Positions 1-36,116 of a stretch of 64,000 nucleotides of DNA are shown here, one piece after another. The notes beneath the pieces are model-generated. The model saw only the letters and a program-made list of their open reading frames with translations. It was not told where the DNA came from and did no database searches. Source of the stretch: Owenia fusiformis (taxonomy: Eukaryota; Annelida; Polychaeta; Sabellida; Oweniidae); NCBI GenBank assembly GCA_903813345.2, contig CAIIXF020000012.1, forward strand, positions 12,384,932-12,448,931. The letters are read 5' to 3'. How positions within the stretch are numbered: position 1 is the first letter of the stretch; the number at the start of each line of letters is the position of its first letter. A program made the translations under genes and the position numbers.

Positions 1-745
1 AAAATATCCGGCAGTTTTCAGAAAAGAGCAGAGTATTGCCAAATTACAAGCAACTAAGAACCAATCAGATTTGAGTATTTTAATGAGGTGCATAATAATG
101 CTTAATATTGCCTGGGCAATATGTCACGAATTGAATGTACAGATATTCAGTCTTGACGTAGAAATTAATTGTATAATTTCTTGAATTTGAAAAACCATAC
201 CTTAAAACCTGTTAAAACCATGCTGTTTTATCCTTCTCCGTCAAAACTATTGGGCGATTTAATCGGGAATCTCTGCCAACTGAAAGACTGAACTATTTTG
301 AATTCTTAATTTTCTTTGAAAATTTTTCATAAAATCTATTTACCCTATTTTATTTGCTTGTACCATTGGTATAGAACCGAGAGGTAAATACCATTGCTCA
401 TATCGATATTCAAAATACTGTATCGTGGGGCCCCTAAAAGTAACTATATGAATAGTGTTTTGGTTGCATTCGTAATCATGAGAAGCAGATGACAAAGTGC
501 ATTGCTGACAATCAATTCATCACATTTTAAGTGCTGTTTACCAGGAAAATTGTTCAATAATAGAATAATCCTTTATAACTAAATACAATACCAATAATTG
601 TTTAAACTCATCCTACATAACTCATCAATATAACGTAATACACTCCGCAATCTAGATATAATGAGCTTTTCCTTGAACAGATATGTCACTATGAACTTAT
701 TCAATATTGCTCTTGTCACAGGTTTTTCATTATAGGATATGTCAC

Positions 746-939
746 CAGACCCGTAGCCAGGGGGAGTGGCGTTCGAGGCGTTCGGGCGACCCCCCATGGC
801 CAAAATTTTTTTCAAAAGTAAGCTATTTTTCACAATTGTGTGCATTTTTCATGTGATTTTGGGCCAATTTGTCTCAATGAACTTCTCCAGGAATCATTCT
901 GAAAAGTGATCCCCTTGGCAAAAGCTGACTACGGGCCTG
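746..939. mobile_element. Short TIR element, copy 1
   Basis: The element is bounded by inverted ends CAGACCCGTAGCCAG and CTGACTACGGGCCTG and flanked on both sides by TGTCAC, a likely target duplication. It has no coding capacity and is related to the element at 1292-1476. Confidence 0.7.
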
Positions 940-1291
940 TGTCACTGTAGCAAAGATTTGTCATCATGCGGTATATCATAGTAAGTTGTGTAATTATAGG
1001 ATATATCAGAGTAAGATTTATAATTGTAAGATATGCTATTATATGAGCTTTGTAAATGAACATATCTAATTTTTGTAATGTATCCATGATTTCATTATAT
1101 TAATGATGAACTGGGCTTTGCTAGAGTGTGCTACACAGCCAATTTCAAACAGTACCATAAGGTACTATTTTGGCTATGGTACTGTAGTATGTTACAATAT
1201 AATAGTTACCATACAATAACATAGACTAAAACAGTACCGTATGGTTCCATGAACACTGTATGGCACTGCACTCAAACCATACCATAGAGTA

Positions 1292-1476
1292 CAGGCCCGT
1301 AGCCAGAGGTGGAGCTGGGGGAGTGGAAGCTCCCCCCCCTGGCCAGAAATTCTTTCAAAATCATGCAGTTTTTCACCATCCTGAGAATTTTTCGCATGAT
1401 TTTTAGCCAAAATTGTGAAAAAGCTCCCCCCCTGGAAAAAAGCTCCCCCTCCTGGTGAAAGCTGGCAACGGGCAAG
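1292..1476. mobile_element. Short TIR element, copy 2
   Basis: The ends are CAGGCCCGTAGCCAG and a diverged inverted GCTGGCAACGGGC. The interior shares the CCCCC-TGGCC-AAA-TTTTTC structure with copy 1 at 746-939. Confidence 0.6.
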
Positions 1477-1483
1477 CAGTACC

Positions 1484-1849
1484 CAGGCCTGTCAACTGTC
1501 CTGCAATTTGCGTATTTGTCACGCATTTGCTGAAGAATTTGAAGTCACGCCAGTTATTTTTGCGTGACAGAAAATGTCACGCAAATACGCATTTTACCTG
1601 GTAATTGTCGAGCAAATATATTTCTGTAGAAAGTTTTCTAAAAAAGATCGTCTACACAGCAAAAATACAAACGCTGGAAAAAAAATGTACGTATTTCCAA
1701 AATTTGGCAAGATGTAATAAAATTTAAACCAAGGTGTTCAAAATTTGGATCAAGGTGTTCAGATTTGGACCAAGGTGTCCACATTTTGAGAGGAGGTGTT
1801 CAACATTTCCAAGTCACTCATGTTAGGTGTTCCCAAGTTGACAGGCCTG
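1484..1849. mobile_element. TIR element with perfect 14-bp ends and AGTACC duplication
   Basis: The ends CAGGCCTGTCAACT and AGTTGACAGGCCTG are perfect inverted repeats. AGTACC flanks both sides (1478-1483 and 1850-1855). The interior has an inner hairpin around the GTCACGCAAAT motifs. It is non-autonomous. Confidence 0.8.
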
Positions 1850-2135
1850 AGTACCATACCGGTGGTACCGTTATTTCAAAGTGCATATTGTGGGTGTATG
1901 GATTGCCCTTTGTCTTCTCATTTGCTATGCAATATAATCATGTAATGTCATGTTATATTGTAGAAATAATAAAATATATTTTATCGCAAATCACATAGAA
2001 AATTATTTTTCCACGTATTATATATAGTCATCAAGTCTTACATTCAGTCTACAAGTGCTACAACACACATAGGGAAGGGAGAGGGTAAGGAAATAGCTAA
2101 CTTGTAGTATAAACTTCTGAATTCATGATAATATG

Positions 2136-2318
2136 CTGTGATCACCCCAGCATTTTTTCTCAGGTTTGTGCAAAATTCTCAATTTCACAATTCGAACCAA
2201 AATTGGTCAAAATATGCCAATTTTCATGATTTTTCTCATTTTCAAGTAGGTGTAAGCCTATATTCAAAATCTCAGGTGTGTACTGCACCCACTTGCTTTA
2301 ATGCTGGGGAGATCACTG
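2136..2318. mobile_element. TIR element, family CAGTGATCTCCCCAG, copy A
   Basis: The ends are CTGTGATCACCCCAG and CTGGGGAGATCACTG, with a 5-bp ATATG duplication outside. The interior matches the element at 32979-33184 in reverse orientation. Confidence 0.8.
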
Positions 2319-2824
2319 ATATGAAGCATTACAGTTCTTCTCTGTAATTATTGAAGCATGAAAAAAATCATCTTGAAAATGAATGCAAAATTTAGATGTT
2401 GAAAACATGACAAACACCCTTTAACTATATATGGAATAAACTGAACATCCTATGATTTACCCTTGCTATGATTTCATCCACTCACGGGTACTGAATCCTG
2501 ATACATGTCATTCTGCACTCTTTTGCAATGTTTGATCCTGTAGATATCCATTTGTGGATAAAAGTCATATCCCCATGATAGATTATCGGATATCCTCTCT
2601 TTAATGATACATCTTGTAATAAATAAATGGAAAGTGGAATAACACTGATGTAAAGGCAGGAGGGGGGGGGGGGGGGTCAGGGGCTCTCCCAGGCCAAAGA
2701 TCTTTTTTTTTCATCATCCCCCCTCTTGAAATTAATTTAATCTACTGTCTGTGTCTGAAAATGAAATTTAATTTACAAACTGGGAAATATTATTTGAAAC
2801 AAAAGCTACCTTGTGTTTTAACAA

Positions 2825-3810
2825 AGTATAAGCACAACCAGACTGAACAAGTCCCGAAACACAATTAGACAATGACAGCTCCTGAGACACAACGTAACTA
2901 TGACAGATTTGATGCACAGCCAGACTTAAAACAAGTCCCGAAACACAATTAGACAATGACAGCTCCCGGAACACAATGTAACTATGACAGATGACGCACA
3001 ACCAGACTTTAAACAAGTTCCGAAACACAATTAGACAATGACAGCTCCCAGGACACAATGTAACTATGACAGATTTGTAGCACAACCAGACTTAAAACAA
3101 GTCCCGAAACACAATTAGACAATGACAGCTCCTGAAGCACAATGTAGCTATGACAGATTTGACGCACAACCAGACTTTGAACAAGTCCAAAACACAATTA
3201 GACAATGACAGCTCCTGGAACACAATGTAACTATAACAGATTTTTAGCACAACCAGACTTAAAACAAGTCCAGAAACACAATTAGACAATGACAGCTCCT
3301 GGGACACAATGTAATTATGACAGATTTGAAGCACAACCAGACTTTGAACAAGTCCTGAGACACAATTAGACAATGACAGCTCCTGGAACACAATAGAACT
3401 ATGACAGATTTGGAGCACAATTAAACTGAATAAGTCCAAGTACACAATTAGATAATGAAAGCTCTTGAAACACAATGTAATTATGACACATTATGAGCAC
3501 AATCAGATTGTGAACAAGTGCAGAAACACAATGAGACAATGACATCTCCTACATGTAGGAATACTTGTGGATCCATGACAGATTTGGAGCACAACCCAAA
3601 GACAACCAGACTGTGAACAAGTCCAGGAACACAAATAAGCTCCTGGAACACAATGGAACTAGATCTATGACAGATTTGAATCACAACCAGAATGTTAAAA
3701 AGTCTAGAAACACAATGAGACAATGGCAGCTCTAGCAACACAATTCCAGAATAATGATATATTTGAATCACAACCAAACTGTTAACAAGTCCCCATAGGC
3801 CAAAACACAT
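2825..3810. repeat. 83-bp minisatellite
   Basis: About 12 units of roughly 81-84 bp share ACAATGACAGCTCC, ACTATGACAGATTTG and GCACAACCAGACT, increasingly degenerate toward 3810, with a stray unit at about 3988-4050. Minus-strand open frames here only reflect the repeat. It lies upstream of Piwi, away from any recognised exon. Confidence 0.85.
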
Positions 3811-4766
3811 TGAAAGTTCAAACCACATTGGCATCATAAGGGTGGGGGGAGGTGGGGGGGGGGGTGTTTGGGTGCAAAAGCACACCCTCTGAAATTGCCC
3901 AGAATTTTACGTGCCATATATTTTTCAGGATTAACGCAACCTCAGCACAACCCCATTTTCAAAAAATGGTCCGACTCCCCTGTATCTTGACAGCTCCTAA
4001 AACACAATGGAACAATGACATATTTAGAGCACAACCAGACCCACTGAACCAGACTACGAACAATTAGTCATGGTTGATTGGTTATAGTTGGTTATATCCT
4101 GACAAATAACTTAGCAATTTTGAAATTTTCGCGCCAAAAGTGACCTTTGAGAATAGTTTGTGAACCCTGAATAAGATATAGGTCATGATGCGCGCGCATC
4201 ATGTAGAAAATACCAAACAAGAAACGTGCGAGCAGATTTAAGATACACCTCGATTAATCGCGAATTTATAGAGGTAAGCATATGTTAGCATTAGTTTAAA
4301 GACAATATTCTGCTGAAGCAGATATTTATATATATATATAGCCAAGATTTCCTGTAAATGAGGCGTCAATGTCCCAATTTACGAAGACGAAACTTGTTGA
4401 ATTAGTTTTCCAACTTTCTTTTCCAACATCCAAGATGGCTGCCATATTATTTAGCGAGTCTGCAATTGGGCCATAATATTCTTGATTAATCCAACAAAGA
4501 GTCTTCTTTCTTAATTCAGCAGCGCCTAAGTTTGTTGATAAATTTCTATATTTGTGCAATGTCCACGTCCAAAGTTTATTCTGGGGTGTTCCCAAGGAGA
4601 GGCCACAAGCAAGCAATTTTTTCAGAAATAGACTAGACCGAAATTCAAATTGAAATAATTTGTACATCTACAGCATGATTATCCAGATTTGGCAGTCATG
4701 ATGATGGAAAAGATAATTCATGGCCAGATAATACTTCAAATTTAGACCATTGCAAAATCGTAAAAT

Positions 4767-4936
4767 CATGGGCGTAGCGCCCGGTACGCTGGGTACGCAC
4801 AGGCGTACCAGATGGTTGCAAATTCGCTCCAAATAACCAAATTTCAAAATTTTCCTGGATGCTCGATTTTTGATTCATTCAACTCTTGTTCCCGTGGTGG
4901 TGGCATACTTCTTAGAAAAATAGCGCTACACCCATG
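4767..4936. mobile_element. 170-bp TIR element
   Basis: The ends CATGGGCGTAGCGC and GCGCTACACCCATG are inverted repeats with one mismatch. The interior is non-coding. Confidence 0.7.
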
Positions 4937-5443
4937 AAAATGTATGGCCCATTACTGTAGATAATGTACACATCACAGGCCCCAGTATCCCCACACTGAA
5001 AGCAAAGCAAAGCAGATCTTCTTATTAGTTGTTCAGAACTCATTTTAAAGGGCTTTAGATCGTTCTAACCCGAATGCTAAAAGGTGGCGATACTGGTGCC
5101 TGTGGTACACATGACATTTTATCCCGTACCAGGACTATAGTCCTGAGAACATTTCAATCGTTTGCCTGTACGATTACAACATGGGAGAATTTTCTATGCT
5201 TCTTACACTTACTTCAATAGATTCCCTGGTATTTTAGCATTCTTTTTGTGTAGTTGAATTAGCCACAATTGTCTGTTTTCTGATATTCTTTTGAGATGTA
5301 TTCAATCCCTGGGATTCAATCTTGATTTGATGTAGGGCAGTAAAGACACAAGTCTTAAGATTTTATAGATTTTACATTTTATTGATCTTTAATAAGTTAT
5401 TACTATGTAAGCTTTAATTTTAAATATATCTTTTTTAGTAGAT

Positions 5444-29377
<23,934 letters not shown>

Positions 29378-29881
29378 ACAAACGACTGTGTAAAGACTGC
29401 TGCAAAAGAACTGGACTTGTCTTACGATGTTGACTTAGCAAGGTCAGACCTTGGAGATGAAGCTGTGTGTGAAACAGACTACGGAGAGACTATGTTCCCT
29501 CAGGGTTGAGAAAAGTGACTATCCAAACCAGTTTGATTTTAATGAACCATAGCACAGATTTGACGTATAGACATTTTTGTCTTTAGTTTTGATTTTATGC
29601 AGCTAACCCTGAGAAAGTGGACTTGTCTTTTTGCGAGTAATCTTCATTTCAGTTGTTTTAGAACCCAGTAAATAGCTGGATAGACATTTTGTTTACATTC
29701 TTTATTGGAAATTATTATGCGGCCAAGATGTAGCTAGGATAAGTAAGAGAGAGAGTGATAACAAGAGAGAACTAAGTTAAAAGTAAGCAAAGTCTGCTAA
29801 AGAAGTGCCTTGAGTGTTGAGAAACAAGATGGATATCCAAAGATTAGGAGCCGAAAAAAGCAAGTCAAAATTTGGTGCTGA

Positions 29882-29887
29882 ATTAAA
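29882..29887 (+). promoter_or_regulatory. Candidate Piwi poly(A) signal ATTAAA
   Basis: ATTAAA lies about 505 nt after the Piwi stop. It is a common variant signal. No AATAAA was seen closer than about 32175, so a longer 3' UTR is possible. Confidence 0.3.
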
Positions 29888-30394
29888 GTGAACTTAGATC
29901 TCATTCATCATTATTTTCATCAAGATTCATACAGGTCACAGATCAGCTCCTTTTCATGGATGTTGTTCACCCATAGGAGCAGCAATAAGGGGTTATGCAG
30001 TAGTGTCAATTCTTCTTTTAAAATTATATAAGTGAGAACATTTAGTTGATTCCGGTATGCCAGGCAACCATTCGGTGGTTCCAAGATGCTTTACCATGGT
30101 TAAATTTTAGTTCAGTTTTGGTGCATCTAAGGGGCCTACAGTGTATGCTCGTAAGGTTATACTAAGCGCAGTAAGTGATAAAGAGCATGTTCTATGGGGT
30201 CCTCAAGGAGACCACTGATGTCATGTATATAGCAGACATCTCTGGAAGGATTACATGTTTACGTGTCATTTCAAGTGTCTGGACAGAAACTTGTGAGAAA
30301 TAGTTAAACAAATTGTCATTGGTAAACTTGTATGATTGACGCTTCATACAGATGCATTTATCTTTTGTGTAGAGCTGATACAAGTATGCATCTC

Positions 30395-30610
30395 CTGCAC
30401 AAATCCACTCTACTATACCCAGCCTCTAGAAATGCATAAGATACTCTGTTTGTCCAATTGTATTGTTTAGTATATTTTTGAAAGTACCTTATTAACATCT
30501 AACGTCATCAGATTAACCATTCATAAGGAACAGACACATAAAAACTAACACAATCATTACTTATAAGCCAAAAGGTTTGCTTATGAACACCAAATGCAAG
30601 GTATAATAGA
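30395..30610. repeat. Inverted partner of the repeat at 26310-26530
   Basis: This is the reverse-complement copy, downstream of the Piwi stop codon. A read-through Piwi transcript would contain both arms. Confidence 0.75.
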
Positions 30611-32089
30611 GCGAAATCAACAGTCCCAAGTGCACAGCTGTTTCTCATTACAAGTCAGGAGTTCATATTTCAGCTGAGTGTGATGTTTTTCTGTGACGGA
30701 ATTTCCGCATTTCAAAGAAATATTCAATTGCTCACTCTCAATACAAGTAATGGATGTAGAGCGATGTATTGTTAAGAACTATCACCTGGATCACAGCATT
30801 GTTATAAGTACATATTCACCTCGTAATTGTTGTACAGTGATACTTGGATTTTAGGAAGTGTGTGAGTGTTTTATTGTGATTCTTCTGGTGGCTTGATAAG
30901 CTTTCTTTTTCTGTGTCTCAATCTCTCCTCACCATGTCCAGGTTCATGTTCCCTCCCACTCCTGGTGCCATACAGAGATAATTGAATGGACTCACTATGC
31001 TGGATGAAGGGATGCATATTTCACTACAAAATATATACCTGCAACCCAACTCCCTCTCTTCAAAAATTTGAATCAAAACACGGAAGTGTAACAAGTATCC
31101 AGCCCACCGAAACTTCTATTTTTGTTCAGATTTGGTGCATCTAAGGGGTATTCAGTGTATGCTCAAAAGTTTGAAAGGATATTTGGTTTTCCTTGAATTT
31201 TGGTGTGTGGTGTATTGTTGGTGCCCCACAAATTGGGAAAGGGAGGTTCATTAAAATTCATCTTCATAATCTTTTTATTGGTGTTTAAAAAATGCAAGCA
31301 AGGCAGCTGGCTTTTTTATTGTCATAAATATTGAAACTTTTGAGTATTATTTATATGAAGAATGTGAAGCTCATTAGCTGTTAATACTGCAAATCTGAAA
31401 GCAGTTTGAATTTTGTAAATGTATTTTATTTGGATAATATGCTTGCATAGAATTAATATGTTTGCATGGAAGAACTTGCATGCAAGATCTTGCAACAATA
31501 CAAAAATATTTTCTTTTGTAAGAGGGTGTGTTGACCTTGTGGCTACCCTATTGGATAAGAACAAAATTGCCTAGGAAGGTCAGGGAATTAGAAAGGGGAT
31601 CAGTTAATATTTTGGAGTCTTATTTAATGGACTTGTTTTTTAATGTGTATTGCTGAATGTATTCATATATTAAAGGCAGGATCAGATGTATAGGGGTTAC
31701 AAAATTACAAGCAACATGTACAATTGGCCTACCAATCTTTTCCTTTCAATCTCAAATATAATATCTCCCAAGAGATTCACAATGTGTTTTAAATTGGTGA
31801 AGTTATTAAAGATTCAAAGTGCAAAAATGGTTGAAAAAGGATTAAATTCTCCCAAATAATAAGAATGATAACCAATTTTATAAAAAAAATAGTACATTAT
31901 TGTAAAAATCTTTAGTTTTCCTGAAATAGAGTGTGCACGTTGGGCATTTTTTTAGAAAATAGACATGACAAGGAATGACATGAGCCAGAAATATTTTAAA
32001 ATTGAAATTTTTTTTTGTTGGCCTGCTTGCTAGATCCGATTCTCCCTTTAAGATAATCAAGAATTGCTCGATGATCAAATATTATTGAA

Positions 32090-32430
32090 CTGAGACAAAA
32101 TGCCTTGAGAGGTCAGGGGGGATGGGTGGTGAAATATTTTGTAGATGATCAGGAATTTCTTGATGATCAAATATTATTTTAGCGAATAAACAGAAAATGC
32201 CTTGAGAGGTCAGGGGGTTGGGTGGTGAAATATTTTGTAGATGATCAGGAATTTCTCAATGACAAATATTATTTTAGGGAATAAACAAAATGCCTTGAGA
32301 GGTCAGGGGGGATGGGTGGTGAAATATTTTGTAGATGATCATGAATTTCTCAATGATTAAATATTATTTTGAGCGAATAAACAGAAAATGCCTGGAGAGG
32401 TCAGGGGGGTGAAATATTTTGAGCGAGCAT
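32090..32430. repeat. ~95-bp tandem repeat, 4 units
   Basis: Units share GAGGTCAGGGGGGATGGGTG, GTGAAATATTTTGTAGATGA and TCAAATATTATTTTAG. The stretch is intergenic. Confidence 0.85.
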
Positions 32431-32978
32431 TTCAAGCTTTTGAATTATATAATAACCTGAAGTCGGCATTTACATAAACAAAGCAATGACAATAAAGAAT
32501 TTTTTGAAATGGGTGGCCACTTGGGAACTTTTATTTCGATTATTTGTCCATATTCATTGTTGCCGGTAGCAATGAGTAGCATTGGCTACGTACCTCTTCC
32601 ATACAGCTAGCAGGGTGTCATTTTTAGTCCATTGTCTTATTTCTTCAACACTCTGCTAGTCTGAACTCTTCTTCAATTTATTAGACTCAATCATTTTTGG
32701 GCAAAGATGGATTGATCTACATGCCAACTGCCTTTGCATCACTGATTGTCATTGACATGAAAAGAAGTTGGACTTGCACATCCAAAAATTTGTTCTTTGA
32801 TAATTTGTTTTCTTTATCATAAATACTTCATGTGATGGAAACAAAAATTCATTTTTTGATAAATATCATAAATATTTTTTGTGATGGGAATATTGTGGAT
32901 TGAAAATATAGACCTATCAGCATTACAATGATATTAAAAATTAGTTACATCTAAAAAAATGTCATCTTGCAGTCTCAT

Positions 32979-33184
32979 CAGTGATCTCCCCAGCATTAAA
33001 GTAAGTGGGCGCAGCACCCACCTGAGATTTTGAAAATACGCTTGCACCCATCTGAAAATCCATTTGCACCCACTTGAAAATGAGAAAAATCATGAAAAAT
33101 TGGCATATTTTAACCAATTTTGGTCTACATTGTGAAAATGAGAATTTTGCACCCACCTGAGAAAAAATCCTGGGGAGATCACTG
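32979..33184. mobile_element. TIR element, family CAGTGATCTCCCCAG, copy B
   Basis: Perfect 15-bp inverted ends CAGTGATCTCCCCAG and CTGGGGAGATCACTG are flanked by CTCAT on both sides. The interior is the reverse of copy A (2136-2318). Confidence 0.88.
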
Positions 33185-33371
33185 CTCATATATGTCACAT
33201 TTTTAGGACTGACTCCAACAATTAAAAGGAGATCTTTGAAATATGTCTCATGTAAATAGTTATTTTATATTAAAAACCATTATGTAATATACTCAGTTAA
33301 CTCATGCTGTACATTGCTTCTTTTTCACCGATGTCTAGTCTCAAAATTTAGTCAGTTTCATTGTTGTATTA

Positions 33372-33533
33372 CAGTGAAACCTGTGAAGTGGAACACTTCT
33401 TTAAGTGGAACACTCTTCAGAGTCCCAAGACCAACTGACTTAATGTTAAATGAAAATCCGTAAGTGAACCCACCTCCCAAGTGGAACACTTCAGAGGTTC
33501 CAATAAGGCGTTCTTCTTAAACAGGTTTTACTG
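33372..33533. mobile_element. TA-flanked TIR element (GTGGAACACTT family), copy 1
   Basis: The ends CAGTGAAACCTGT and ACAGGTTTTACTG are flanked by TA, as for Tc1/mariner derivatives. Internal GTGGAACACTTC motifs are shared with 59128-59281. Confidence 0.75.
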
Positions 33534-35619
33534 TACTTCAATAAATAAAAGCAATTTTTGTGTTCGTTTGAAAAGATGTAAACTGTAATCCAGGTCAAGA
33601 AGTGGAAGTAGAACGGGTTTTACTATTTAGATTATATAATTATGTGTTTATTTTTTTTTCAAGTTAAACGGGTTTTATTATTTAGTTAATATAATTATAT
33701 GGATTTATTTTTTTCAAGTTATAAAACTGATGTCATACTGGCCTGCTAAGTTTAAACAACTATGGGGAATTTAAGATTATGAATCACTATCATGATATAA
33801 AACCATTATGAACACAGGTTCAGAGGGTCTGGGAAATGAGACCTGTTAAAATGGTACCTGTTATTTTTTTATTATATATAGTTTTGATACACCCCAGTAC
33901 TTAATTGAATCCTGAAGAAATGGACATTACTTATCTCCTTTGCATCATTTTTCGTTATAGAAAGAAATGTAAATATGTAAATTCTTTTTCAAAAAAACAG
34001 GTCATAATGTGTCAGTGATTTTTTCTCAAATTAAAACACGGCCTTCATAGATCTCACGATAACATTTTTAAGGGTTTGCCATGTGTCATTTATTACAGAA
34101 CTTTTATACTGGGTACAGTTTGAAGTAATATTCTCACCAGCAACAGAAAAACTCCAGACACTTCTTGTAAATAACATACAAAGAACATTCATTGTACAGT
34201 GGAGTTCTTAGTTATCATTAACATGTATTTAGTTCATATTACTAGTAGTTAGATATATATACTACTTAGTGTAGTTTAGTATACTTATAATAAAAAAAAC
34301 TATTATTAGTATTAAATAATACAATGGTGTTGTTGTTTTATTTTATTTAGGTCGGTTGGATGTTTTGAAAAATAGAGGATACTATTAAGTTATTCGATGA
34401 TTGGAGTGAAAGATGAGTAGGAGATGGCGCCTCGTGAAATACAAACTTTTGAGGGCACAATATTTTCTGTTTTTCGCTTTTATTCCATGATCAGGGAAAA
34501 ACAAAAATTACCCCAATAGCTCCTCACAAACCTTATGAAGGTCTCATCATGCAGCTCTGATATTATATTTTTGATGTGCATCTTTGAATTTGTCAAATGT
34601 CAATACACACGATATAAAGTAGTTCTTCACCAGGAGGGATTTGATATCCCGACAGGTGAATAACGACCTTATAGCATGGTTAAGAGCATGATTTTTTTAA
34701 CAAAATGTAAAATTTTGAAAAAATGAATTTCGAATTTACCTGGGGTGATATCAATATCTGTCTAATCCCGATATCATCCCTGTCCCAAATGTGTGATTTA
34801 TCACTTGCTATTATAAACCAGATATTGCTCTGACCACGGTATAAGAAATTTTTATTTAAATCAGTTATGTACAGCAAAATGCAGATTAGCAGGTGTTGGT
34901 GTAAACTGACCACTTGAATTTTTCAGTTAGAAAATCATGTTCCATTATTCTGGATGGAAATCTGGGCTGTGAGGTCCAGAACCGTATCCCAACTATGCAA
35001 AGAATAACATAAGCTTTATAAAGTTTTTTTGGCTCGCATATGGACCTTTATTTCATTATTTAATTTTGAGGTACTGAATTACCTCCATCATAAAAATTTC
35101 AGATCCAATTACTTTAAAGTTTTTGAGTGAAACATACATAAAAGTTTATTTTCTCTAATTTCCAAGTTTTTCCTAATGTGTAATGTTCACATCACTGTGG
35201 GTAAACATACTCAAACGAAAAATCACTTGATCAATGTTCATGGGCATATATGGCTATTCTAACAATCTTTGTCACTGTGGGATAAAGTTGTCTGCTGTTC
35301 ACTTAATGGCATCTTGTAGCAGCCACAGCTGAAACATAGAACAATATATATGTAATACTGTAGCATAGTCTACTGTCACAATTCTTAGAAATATCACCAC
35401 CATTTGAAGAACTAGTTAGTTTAGTATGTCATAGATTGGTAGTGTAATGGCTATAATACCACAAATACTCGATGCAGAACAGGTGTAACACCACAAACGT
35501 TTATTTAATTTTTACTTATTTCCTAAAAGAATATTATACAAATGATATTACATGAAATCATATTTCATTGCCAAAAGAACTCTAGAAGAGTGTCAAGTCT
35601 TAAAATTGCTCAGAGTTGA

Positions 35620-35760
35620 AATGGATCATGAAATGCAATGAAATACCGCGTTTAACCATGAAATGCAATGAAATACAATGATTGATCATGAAATGCAATG
35701 AAATACAATGGTCTTTCTTGCAATGCAGTGAAATACAATGAAAGACCATGTTCAAAAAGT
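35620..35760. repeat. Short tandem repeat of CATGAAATGCAATGAAATAC
   Basis: About four diverging units lie just downstream of the FANCJ 3' end. Confidence 0.75.
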
Positions 35761-35779
35761 ATTTTTTACATGAAATATC

Positions 35780-35785
35780 TTTATT
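35780..35785 (-). promoter_or_regulatory. Candidate FANCJ poly(A) signal AATAAA
   Basis: AATAAA on the minus strand lies about 150 nt after the FANCJ stop codon, a normal distance for a short 3' UTR. A second AATAAA lies at about 35500-35505. RNA ends are unknown. Confidence 0.4.
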
Positions 35786-35934
35786 AATAAATGTTAATGC
35801 AGATCAGCTGTTAAATGAGATACAATTGAATGATCATGAAATATGATAAAGTTACTGTCAAATTAGCCATGCTACCACCGAAAGGTTCACAATGTCAGAA
35901 CAGTATTAGGTCAGACAGGGTATATTTTCTTTGA

Positions 35935-36116
35935 CTAGCTACTACATCTTCCCATATGGTATACCTGATTTGGTCTAACTGGACCAGCAGAATGTGAGCT
36001 ACACACTCTTACAACTGCCCCCAGTGAGGTAGGGGTGTCTAACATTGAACAGCGTTTACTTGCACATGTCACATACTGTACGCAATGGTCTTCACTCCAG
36101 GTTGCATTCAGGTCCC
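35935..36116 (-). CDS. BRIP1: FANCJ exon 25 (probable last exon)
   Basis: This exon encodes residues 1316-1375 and TAG. It has C1327, C1333, C1338 and C1354, which with C1268 and C1271 of exon 23 could form a zinc-binding fold. The acceptor is TTTTTACAG. An in-exon AATCAG|GTATAC could act as a donor, with an acceptor ending at 35340 leading to a short alternative tail (LWLLQDAIK, stop). The sequence does not decide between them. Confidence 0.65.

Larger units (their letters stand above)
1..5438. other. Upstream region of Piwi, no gene recognised
   Basis: No conserved coding sequence was seen on either strand. The stretch holds the TIR elements at 746-939, 1292-1476, 1484-1849, 2136-2318 and 4767-4936, the 83-bp minisatellite at 2825-3810, and G-runs near 2665 and 3850. 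A non-coding first exon of Piwi should lie here but could not be identified. Confidence 0.7.
29378..35934. other. Tail-to-tail intergenic region between Piwi and FANCJ
   Basis: This contains the 3' UTRs of both genes. No further gene was seen. Repeats present are the inverted copy of a Piwi intron repeat (30395-30610), a ~95-bp tandem repeat (32090-32430), two TIR elements (32979-33184 and 33372-33533) and a short tandem repeat at 35620-35760. Confidence 0.75.

Noticed and set aside
2768-3885. Overlapping minus-strand frames with repeated SLSNCVSGLV-type peptides
   Set aside because: They arise from the 83-bp minisatellite, are broken between frames, and have no gene features.
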